DNA of 6,391 bases from an uncultured Acetatifactor sp. (GTDB taxonomy: Bacteria > Bacillota > Clostridia > Lachnospirales > Lachnospiraceae), in the NCBI GenBank assembly GCA_910585015.1, contig CAJUCT010000102.1, positions 1 through 6,391 on the forward strand. Reading direction: 5' to 3'. Position numbers and translations under genes: made by a program. Shown piece by piece: positions 1 through 5,216 of this stretch. Positions within the stretch are counted from its first letter, which is position 1. The number at the start of each line of letters is the position of its first letter. The notes under the pieces were generated by a model that saw nothing but the letters and a program-made list of their open reading frames with translations, did not search any database and had not been told where the DNA came from.

Positions 1-162
1 GCTGGTGGTTTTGAGAGTTTCCTCGGATAATTGATTATCTCGGATAATGCGCTCTTAGGAGGGGGCCTATAAAGAAGAAGGAGCGCCCAAGTCATTCCCA
101 GACACTCCCGCTTCGGTTCCCTTCTGTTGGATAGTTGGAATAGGTGACTTAGAAAATATCCA
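1..162. other. Left-edge intergenic stretch, no supported gene
   Basis: No gene is supported here. All three plus-strand frames entering from the left edge stop within about 35 bases. On the minus strand an ATG at 95-93 opens a frame that reads off the left edge (starting MTWALLLLYRPPP). Its ribosome binding site is poor and the peptide has low-complexity runs, so it is not called. The stretch lies just downstream of the minus-strand recombinase stop. It may be the flank or end of the element that carried the recombinase, but no terminal repeat or attachment site can be recognised from this side alone. Confidence 0.4.
22..48. repeat. Short direct repeat with internal dyad
   Basis: The 10-mer CTCGGATAAT occurs at 22-31 and again at 39-48, a 17-base period. 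Between and across the copies is the dyad GATAAT-TG-ATTATC (26-39). Tandem sites with a dyad near a recombinase gene can be protein-binding sites such as accessory sites of an element end. The repeat is short and could also be chance. Confidence 0.35.
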
Positions 163-1395
163 TTATTCAAGGGTTTCCAATGCCCCTATGAACTTGTAAT
201 GGATAGTAAGTCGTTGAATTTTCTGCCCGTCAACTTCTACGGGTTCAGAAACAAGAATTTTTTCTATAAGTTGGTTGATTATCTTAAAATTGAGTTCCGT
301 TATTCCTGCATAACCGCTTATCTGCTCCGCAAAATGCTCAATGGAAGATAACTGTTCTTTGTCCGCTATGGCACTTTTTTCAAGTTCCTTTATCTTGGCT
401 GTCAGTTCTTCCTGCTCGCTGTCATACCTTGCCGACAACATCTGAAAACGCTTTTCGGTCAGCAGTTCCCTTGTCAAATCCTCGTACAGTTTGGCATACA
501 GGTTTTCTATTTCCGACACTCGCTGTTTACATTGCCTTAGTTCCTTTTTCTGCTGTTCCCTGTCCGCTGACATTTGGAGATTAAGACGCTCCGCAATCTC
601 CGTTACCATTGCTTTCCTGTCCGTCAGTGCCTGTCCTGCGTGTTTCTGAATGTCTGCAAGCACAACTTCGTGAACCGTCCTCGCCTCAATGGTGTGTGAT
701 GAACAACCCTCTTTCCCAAACTTGCGGTACTTGGTACAGCAGTAGAAAGTCTTGTCCAGTACGTTGTTCCGCTTTCTTTTCTGCTCGACTTTGGCAAGCA
801 TGGCACTCCCACAATCAGCGCATTTGATAATCCCTCGGAAAATGTTGTCATATCCGCTTGAACTTTCCCCGATAACGGGCGGTCTGCTCTCCAAAATCTT
901 CTGTACGGTGTTCCAACGGCTCTGCTCGATAATCGGTTCATGTGTGCCATAGATAACTTCACGCTCCGCATACGGGATATACTGTCTTTTCTTGGAACGC
1001 ATGGTCTTGGTCGGTCTTTCCGCTACGGTAAGGTTTCCTGCATAAACGGGGTCATGCAATATCTTGCTGACATAGGCGGTGTCCCAGTCATACATCTTTT
1101 CCTCATCAGTGTACCGCTCAAACATTTCTTTTTTGTAGAAACTCGGCTTTATGACCTTTGCCTTGCGCAAGCGGTTACAGATAGTGTGAAGCCCCACGCC
1201 CTCCTCGGCGATTGAGAAAATCAGTTCCACAACGGGGGCGGTCACTTCATCAATGACAAGGTGGTTATGGTCTTTCTCGTCTTTCTGATAACCGAATGGG
1301 GCGGTAGTAGCCATATACTTGCCCTGCATTCTCCTTGCATGGAGTGCGCTCTTGATTTTCCTTGACGTGTCCTTTGCGTACATTTCATTGAACAC
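163..1395 (-). pseudogene. Large serine recombinase remnant lacking the catalytic domain
   Basis: This is the C-terminal part of a large serine recombinase (site-specific integrase/excisionase of conjugative elements or phages). Visible from the start: the end of the resolvase domain and linker (FNEMYAKDTSRKI, residues 2-14), a Recombinase domain beginning near PFGY (33-36) and running to about 125, a zinc ribbon with C192-x2-C195, C219/C220 and C231, a long charged coiled coil (about 265-345), and a C-terminal beta segment. The roughly 130-150 residue N-terminal domain with the serine nucleophile is absent. The frame is closed upstream by a TAA (1401-1399) two codons before the only possible start, a GTG at 1395-1393 with no ribosome binding site. 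Homology therefore stops exactly at a breakpoint. It cannot catalyse recombination alone; at most it could yield a DNA-binding fragment. The stop codon TAA (165-163) looks native. Confidence 0.88.
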
Positions 1396-1424
1396 AGGTT
1401 ATTGGGGAAAGGGAAAGCAAACAG

Positions 1425-1453
1425 GCAAAAACCCAGTATTCATGCGGGTTTGC
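1425..1453 (-). terminator. Terminator-like hairpin on the minus strand
   Basis: Read on the minus strand, AAACCC (1451-1446) pairs with GGGTTT (1434-1429) across an 11-base loop. Further GC pairs (1452-1453 with 1425-1426) lie beyond a two-base bulge, and a run of five T (1431-1427) follows the stem. It could have ended a minus-strand transcript that came from the right. It now lies upstream of the recombinase remnant and would isolate it from any such transcription. The stem is modest. Confidence 0.45.
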
Positions 1454-1519
1454 GGCGAGATGGCTCTCAAAAGCTAACCTCACAAAAGACAGATTATTGC
1501 ACAATCACATATCGTTTCT

Positions 1520-1558
1520 AAGGGAGAATGTTGATTCCGGTCACATTCTCCCTTTTTT
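1520..1558 (+). terminator. Strong intrinsic terminator/attenuator hairpin ahead of parA
   Basis: A perfect 12-bp stem pairs 1520-1531 (AAGGGAGAATGT) with 1543-1554 around an 11-base loop (1532-1542), followed by a T run at 1553-1558. On the plus strand this is a textbook Rho-independent terminator; on the minus strand there is no T tract. It sits only 25 bases before the parA start with no plus-strand gene in front of it, so it may be a leader attenuator for parA or protect parA from upstream transcription. Confidence 0.75.
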
Positions 1559-1583
1559 CATACCAAGAAACGAGGTGATTATC

Positions 1584-2405
1584 TTGAACACGCAAATCAT
1601 CGCCATCGCCAACCAAAAGGGAGGTGTGGGCAAGACCACAACCTGTGCCAACTTAGGGATTGGGCTGGCACAGGCCGGAAAGAAAGTGCTTCTCATTGAC
1701 GGGGACCCGCAAGGGAGCCTGACCATCAGCCTGGGCAATCCCCAGCCGGATAAGCTGCCCTTTACCCTCTCTGACGCAATGGGCCGTATCCTGACCGATC
1801 AGCCGGTCCGCCCCGGCGAGGGGATTCTGCGCCACCCGGAGGGCGTGGACCTGATGCCAGCGGATATTCAGCTGTCCGGCATGGAGGTGTCGCTGGTAAA
1901 CGCTATGAGCCGGGAAACGATTCTGCGGCAATACCTGGACAGTGTAAAGGGGCAGTATTCCCATATCCTCATAGACTGCCAGCCCTCCCTGGGTATGCTC
2001 ACCGTCAACGCGCTGGCCGCTGCCAACCGGATCATAATCCCCGTCCAGGCGGAGTATCTGCCCGCCAAAGGGCTGGAACAGCTGCTCTCTACGGTGACCA
2101 AGGTCAAGCGGCAGATCAACCCGAAACTGCAAATAGACGGTATTCTGCTGACAATGGTGGACAACCGCACTAACTTCGCCAAAGAGATTGCCGCCCTGCT
2201 GCGGGAAACCTACGGCAGTAAAATCAAGGTGTTCGGAACCGAGATTCCCCATTCTGTCCGGGCAAAGGAAACCAGCGCAGAGGGCAAGAGCATTTTCTCC
2301 CATGACCCAGGCGGCAAAGTAGCGGAGGGCTACGCAAATCTGACTAAGGAGGTGTTGAAACTTGAAAAGCAGCGCGAAAAAAGTAGAGCTGGCATCGGTC
2401 GATGA
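1584..2405 (+). CDS. parA: ParA-family partition ATPase of a conjugative element
   Basis: ParA/Soj ATPase, 273 residues, that would bind DNA and ATP and, with ParB, help keep the excised element or plasmid in daughter cells. It shows the deviant Walker A motif KGGVGKTT (residues 12-19, signature K12 and K17), the Walker A' region LLIDGDPQG (36-44) and the Walker B strand ILIDCQPSLG (128-137). Length fits ParA proteins without an N-terminal helix-turn-helix. The TTG start at 1584 is chosen because GAGGTG (1572-1577) lies six bases upstream and the N-terminus NTQIIAIANQKGG matches the family. The frame stays open back to a TTG at 1497, but that extension would run through the terminator hairpin and is rejected. 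Codon third positions are mostly G/C, unlike the genes to the right. The gene appears intact and overlaps parB by 44 bases, but its partner is truncated, so a working partition system is unlikely unless ParB comes from elsewhere. Confidence 0.93.
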   Translation: MNTQIIAIANQKGGVGKTTTCANLGIGLAQAGKKVLLIDGDPQGSLTISLGNPQPDKLPFTLSDAMGRILTDQPVRPGEGILRHPEGVDLMPADIQLSGMEVSLVNAMSRETILRQYLDSVKGQYSHILIDCQPSLGMLTVNALAAANRIIIPVQAEYLPAKGLEQLLSTVTKVKRQINPKLQIDGILLTMVDNRTNFAKEIAALLRETYGSKIKVFGTEIPHSVRAKETSAEGKSIFSHDPGGKVAEGYANLTKEVLKLEKQREKSRAGIGR

Positions 2406-2460
2406 TCTGTTTTCCACCGAGGAAAGCCGCGCCGATGCATCATCTGAGATATGTAACTAA
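2362..2460 (+). pseudogene. parB: parB remnant, first ~26 codons
   Basis: A TTG at 2362 follows a very good ribosome binding site, AAGGAGGTG (2346-2354), inside the end of parA. It begins a frame starting MKSSAKKVELASVDDLF, the N-terminus expected of the ParB partner encoded directly after ParA in Clostridiales conjugative elements. After about residue 26 (…SRADA) the sequence changes to SSEICN and stops at 2458-2460. A ParB needs a ParB/Srx nuclease-like domain and a helix-turn-helix of a few hundred residues, all missing. The breakpoint near 2436 coincides with the switch from GC-rich to AT-rich sequence, marking the left edge of the downstream cassette. Parental identity rests on position and remembered family N-termini, not on a search. 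Confidence 0.75.
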
Positions 2461-2482
2461 AAATTCCTTGAAAATCAAGGAA
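2459..2482 (-). terminator. AT-rich 8-bp hairpin, possible minus-strand terminator or operator
   Basis: TTCCTTGA (2464-2471) and TCAAGGAA (2475-2482) form a perfect 8-bp stem with a three-base loop. On the minus strand it is followed by five T (2463-2459). It lies eight bases upstream of the candidate -35 box at 2490, so it could equally be an operator dyad. The stem is weak in GC. Confidence 0.35.
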
Positions 2483-2489
2483 AAAAGAC

Positions 2490-2518
2490 TTGACTAAATA
2501 GGGAGCGGCGCTTAAATT
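2490..2518 (+). promoter_or_regulatory. Candidate sigma-A promoter for the resistance-like operon
   Basis: TTGACT (2490-2495, five of six matches to TTGACA) is separated by 17 bases from TAAATT (2513-2518, four of six matches to TATAAT). Transcription would begin near 2525 and give a leader of about 160 bases before the first enzyme gene, containing the leader ORF and hairpins. No better promoter is seen between here and 2616. Confidence 0.55.
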
Positions 2519-2616
2519 ATAGGTAGGGCGTCGGATTTTACGCTTACATTATCGAAGCATGGTTAATCAGGAATTGTTACAGTTTATTTTGAAAATGGTA
2601 GAAAGGAGGCGCTTTT

Positions 2617-2655
2617 ATGATAAAGAATCGTGCATGGAGGGTTCAAGTTTCTTAA
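2617..2655 (+). CDS. 12-codon leader peptide ORF (MIKNRAWRVQVS)
   Basis: ATG at 2617 is preceded by a consensus AAGGAGG (2603-2609) with seven-base spacing, as good as any ribosome binding site in the window. The frame stops at 2653-2655, 30 bases before the GNAT start. It overlaps the 5' arm and loop of one hairpin and ends next to the sequence that can pair with the GNAT ribosome binding site. This is the layout of regulatory leader peptides of erm and cat genes. The peptide contains K-N-R (residues 3-5), which fits the +X+ pattern linked to macrolide-dependent stalling, but there is no direct evidence that it stalls. I do not recognise the peptide itself. Confidence 0.6.
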   Translation: MIKNRAWRVQVS

Positions 2656-2678
2656 CCCTCCAAATAAATCTTTGGAGG
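2635..2678 (+). promoter_or_regulatory. Mutually exclusive hairpins controlling the GNAT ribosome binding site
   Basis: Hairpin A pairs TGGAGGGTT (2635-2643) with AACCCTCCA (2654-2662), 9 bp with a 10-base loop. Hairpin B pairs CCTCCAAA (2657-2664) with TTTGGAGG (2671-2678), 8 bp with a 6-base loop. They share 2657-2662, so only one can form. B buries GGAGG (2674-2678), the Shine-Dalgarno of the gene starting at 2686; A leaves it free. The leader ORF runs through arm A and stops at 2655, so a ribosome held near its end would cover the shared segment and expose the site, while one held early would break A and favour B. The leader's own GGAGG (2605-2609) could also compete for CCTCC. Direction and inducer are unknown. 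Confidence 0.65.
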
Positions 2679-2685
2679 AAAGAAA

Positions 2686-3198
2686 ATGGAAAATCAAATT
2701 AGTTTTATCCAAATTGAAAAGGAGAATGAAAAACACTTTGAAATGGCAGCGAAGTTATGGATTCCGTTCATTCGCGAAGTGCAAGAACATGACGGAAGAT
2801 ATGAAAGCGAAGAAAAAATTATTGAGGGATTGAAAAAGAGAATCTCGATTCAAGGATCCCGTAAGGATATGCACTTTGAGATTGCCATTGTCGATGGAGA
2901 GCCTTTTGGTATTGCCATGTTTGCCATCGACCTGGGAACGGTATATGGTCTGCTGAAAAAAGGCTACGGAACAATTATGGGTTTTTATATTTGCCCGGAT
3001 TTTCGCCGTAAAGGATTAGGAACGATATTGAGCAGACACATCGAAACAGTACTTTGCAATGACGGTGCAGAAAACATGTATATCTGTCCGGATGCTGTCA
3101 CGGGTGAGCCGTTTTGGAAAGCAAACGGATATCATAACAGCGGAAAAATTGATCCGGATGATAAAAAGCCTATTTATATCAAGGAGCTTTCTATATGA
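2686..3198 (+). CDS. GNAT-family N-acetyltransferase, 170 aa
   Basis: A single-domain GNAT enzyme expected to move an acetyl group from acetyl-CoA to an amine of a small molecule or protein. The acetyl-CoA pyrophosphate-binding motif is FYICPDFRRKGLGTIL (residues 100-115), with the R/Q-x-x-G-x-G signature R107-R108-K109-G110-L111-G112. A C-terminal FWKANGY segment (143-149) is the typical GNAT late strand and helix. The length is normal for the family. The ATG at 2686 has GGAGG (2674-2678) seven bases upstream, and this site lies inside the attenuator hairpin, so it is the regulated entry point of the operon. The stop overlaps the next start (ATGA at 3195-3198), suggesting translational coupling with the kinase fusion. 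Regulation and partner suggest modification of an antibiotic-like compound, but the substrate is unknown and I cannot match it to a named resistance enzyme. Confidence 0.85.
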   Translation: MENQISFIQIEKENEKHFEMAAKLWIPFIREVQEHDGRYESEEKIIEGLKKRISIQGSRKDMHFEIAIVDGEPFGIAMFAIDLGTVYGLLKKGYGTIMGFYICPDFRRKGLGTILSRHIETVLCNDGAENMYICPDAVTGEPFWKANGYHNSGKIDPDDKKPIYIKELSI

Positions 3199-4796
3199 GA
3201 GAACAGACTATAGAAACTTTATTGAGAAAATTAGTAAGTGTATGCGGCCTGGGAAAAATCATTGCAAATGTGGAATCGGTATCAGGCGGTTTTATGCACA
3301 GGATGTACAAGGTGACAACGGACAGCGGTGTATTTGCAGTGAAGCATTTAAATGCGGAAATTATGAAGCGGCCGGGGGCACATGAGAATTATGCAAGAGC
3401 AGAAAAAATAGAGAAAATTCTGGAGAACAATGATATTCCCATTGTGCCGGCTATGGTATTTGGCGGCAATAAGATGCAAATGATGGACGATCAGTTTTTC
3501 TATGTATTCAGGTGGCAGAAGGGAAGCATTACCGATTGGGATCATATTTCACAAGAGATGTGTTATAGAGCTGGAAATATTCTTGGCAGAGTCCATGCGA
3601 TCGAACCAAAGAATGTCGCCTATCAGCCTCTGGAAACAAATCATATAGATTGGCGGGGGTATGTGTTGAAGGCAAAGGAGGAAAACTCTGCGGTCGCTTC
3701 CTTATTGGAAGATAATGAAGAACTTCTTGTCTACGCTGAAAATGAATTAAACAAGGCCAGGACCTCATTGCCGTCTGTATTGTGCCTGTCCAATGAAGAC
3801 ATGGACCCAAAGAATATTATGTGGGATAATGGGGTTCCCTGGATGATCGATCTGGAATGTCTGGACTATGGGAATCCCATATCCCATGTCATGCAGTTGG
3901 CATTGCAATGGTCAGGAATCGTAAGCGGCAAGATGGATGTTGATAAGATGATCGCTTTCTTTGACGGCTATTTGGAAGCATATGATAACTGTTTTCGGGG
4001 ATACAGCGATGTCGTCGGTGTGGCCTATACTTGGGTTGAGTGGTTGGAATATAATATCCAAAGAGCTTTAGGAAACTGTATGGACGAAGCGGAAAGACAG
4101 CTAGGCATTGCCGAGGTGCGCAATACGGTGGATAGAATCAAGGATATCCGTAAAACCATGCCGCAGATCAAGGAAGCGTTGGATGGCCGTCTGCGAAAAA
4201 TAGAGGCAACACAGTATGATAATCATGATGAAAGAATCTGCTTTTATGAATTATTACTGGAACGGAAGCTGTCTGACATAGCAAATTACAGTCTTCCGGC
4301 AGGATATCAATTTGTGCCATATTCTGACGGGGACAGGGAACAGTGGATCGATATTGAGATGTCGGCAAAAGAGTTTTCAAATTATGAACAGGGATTGGAG
4401 GCTTGGAATCGTTATTACGCGAATAGCCTTAAGATCCTTCCTGAGCGCATGTTTTTTATTGAAAATGAGAAGGGGGAAAAGGTCGCGACAGCCACAGCCC
4501 TTTATGACATCCATGGCAGAGATACATCAGGCGCCGGCTGGCTTCATTGGGTGGCGGTTAAACGGGAGTATCAAGGAAAAGGGCTTTCAAAACCGCTTAT
4601 TACCTATGTTTTGAATGTTATGAAAAATCTTGGATATTTACATGCGAAGATACCGACGCAAACAAATACATGGTTGGCCTGCAAGGTTTATTTGGATTTA
4701 GGGTTTTTGCCGATTAAAGACAATTTGGAGCACAGTTATGAAGGATGGAGAATAGTAAAAGAATTAACAGGTCATAGTGCGCTGGAAGCTATTTAA
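3195..4796 (+). CDS. Bifunctional APH-type kinase / GNAT acetyltransferase fusion, 533 aa
   Basis: Two enzymes in one chain. Residues about 1-335 form an aminoglycoside phosphotransferase (APH/choline kinase) fold: glycine-rich nucleotide loop around VSGGFMHRMYKV (29-40), FAVKHLN with the ATP-contacting lysine K50, a catalytic loop SNEDMDPKN with D202 and N207, and the metal-binding IDLE (D219). The usual histidine of the H-x-D motif is N200. After a charged linker (about 320-345) a GNAT domain follows (about 348-533), with VAVKREYQGKGLSKPL (453-468) as acetyl-CoA motif (Q460-x-x-G463). ATG at 3195 overlaps the previous stop by four bases and has AAGGAG (3181-3186) at eight-base spacing. The arrangement recalls the AAC(6')-APH(2'') resistance enzyme but with reversed domain order and a different GNAT type. 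Likely roles are detoxification of an aminoglycoside or another hydroxylated/aminated antibiotic; the substrate is inference. No internal stop or frameshift is present. Confidence 0.87.
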   Translation: MREQTIETLLRKLVSVCGLGKIIANVESVSGGFMHRMYKVTTDSGVFAVKHLNAEIMKRPGAHENYARAEKIEKILENNDIPIVPAMVFGGNKMQMMDDQFFYVFRWQKGSITDWDHISQEMCYRAGNILGRVHAIEPKNVAYQPLETNHIDWRGYVLKAKEENSAVASLLEDNEELLVYAENELNKARTSLPSVLCLSNEDMDPKNIMWDNGVPWMIDLECLDYGNPISHVMQLALQWSGIVSGKMDVDKMIAFFDGYLEAYDNCFRGYSDVVGVAYTWVEWLEYNIQRALGNCMDEAERQLGIAEVRNTVDRIKDIRKTMPQIKEALDGRLRKIEATQYDNHDERICFYELLLERKLSDIANYSLPAGYQFVPYSDGDREQWIDIEMSAKEFSNYEQGLEAWNRYYANSLKILPERMFFIENEKGEKVATATALYDIHGRDTSGAGWLHWVAVKREYQGKGLSKPLITYVLNVMKNLGYLHAKIPTQTNTWLACKVYLDLGFLPIKDNLEHSYEGWRIVKELTGHSALEAI

Positions 4797-4851
4797 CAAA
4801 TAAGGATATCATCAAAAAAGTAGTGTGTGGGACACAGAGTGGAGTTTTACA

Positions 4852-5160
4852 ATGATATTGTTGATGGAATGTATGATTGCGTGTGTTATATTCGGTATCG
4901 GAATTGTCGGATCGGTATTGAAAAACAAAGTCTTTTGGCTGCAGGAATATGCGCCTGTTGTACAGGAAAAATTTCTTAGTCTGCACCCTGAATATAAAGT
5001 GGCGAATAAAAAAGAGAGTTTATTAAGGCTTGTTGTGAAGAAAATGATTGCGTGCATATTATTTGTAGCCATTTTATTGCTTATGGTGTATCTTTCCGGA
5101 GCAAGGGATTTTAAAAGCGGATTTGTGACCAAACTCAAAAATAGTACGATATTTTCATGA
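4852..5160 (+). CDS. Small two-helix membrane protein, function unknown
   Basis: From ATG 4852 this is a 102-residue protein with two hydrophobic helices (about residues 2-23 and 65-83) separated by a charged loop, and a short basic tail. The ATG is preferred because GGAG (4841-4844) lies seven bases before it; a GTG at 4825 would add nine residues without a proper ribosome binding site. It follows the kinase fusion by 55 bases with no terminator between, and precedes the CPBP protein by about 20 bases, so it is probably part of the same transcript. I do not recognise the family. The end after the second helix (…SGARDFKSGF then a hydrophilic tail) is abrupt, and a C-terminal truncation is possible. 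Neither other plus-strand frame gives a plausible continuation. Confidence 0.6.
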   Translation: MILLMECMIACVIFGIGIVGSVLKNKVFWLQEYAPVVQEKFLSLHPEYKVANKKESLLRLVVKKMIACILFVAILLLMVYLSGARDFKSGFVTKLKNSTIFS

Positions 5161-5180
5161 AATCCAAGGAGGAAGCATTG

Positions 5181-5216
5181 ATGAAGATATTGTACTATCC
5201 GTTATTTTCCATTTGA
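5181..5216 (+). promoter_or_regulatory. 11-codon ORF with strong RBS overlapping the CPBP start
   Basis: The only good ribosome binding site in this gap, AAGGAGG (5166-5172), is eight bases before ATG 5181. That ATG encodes MKILYYPLFSI and stops at TGA 5214-5216. The CPBP frame begins at TTG 5213-5215, overlapping this stop as TTGA. Either the mini-ORF feeds ribosomes to the CPBP gene by stop-start coupling, or it is the true N-terminus of the CPBP protein separated by loss of one T: one extra base in the T run at 5212-5214 would give …PLFSILNPFNNDP in one frame. Confidence 0.55.

Noticed and set aside
1..95. Minus-strand frame from ATG 95 running off the left edge
   Set aside because: Weak ribosome binding site, low-complexity peptide and no family recognised; mentioned with the intergenic stretch only.
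1497..1583. 29-codon N-terminal extension of ParA from TTG 1497
   Set aside because: It would be translated through a strong terminator hairpin, has no ribosome binding site, and the ParA fold starts directly after TTG 1584, which has a well-placed GAGGTG.
1653..2417. 254-codon minus-strand open frame opposite parA
   Set aside because: It mirrors the GC-rich third positions of parA and has no recognisable motif or ribosome binding site; it is an antisense shadow.
2559..2702. 47-codon ORF (MVNQELLQFILKMVE…) overlapping the leader peptide
   Set aside because: It has only a weak ribosome binding site and reads through the leader ORF, both hairpins and the GNAT start in another frame. It could be a decayed gene fragment, but the leader/attenuator explains the region better.
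3059..3385. 108-codon plus-strand frame across the GNAT/kinase junction
   Set aside because: It overlaps two well-supported genes in another frame and shows no domain of its own.
4825..4851. GTG start of the small membrane protein
   Set aside because: The nearest purine-rich stretch is about 17 bases upstream, too far for initiation; ATG 4852 has GGAG at seven bases.
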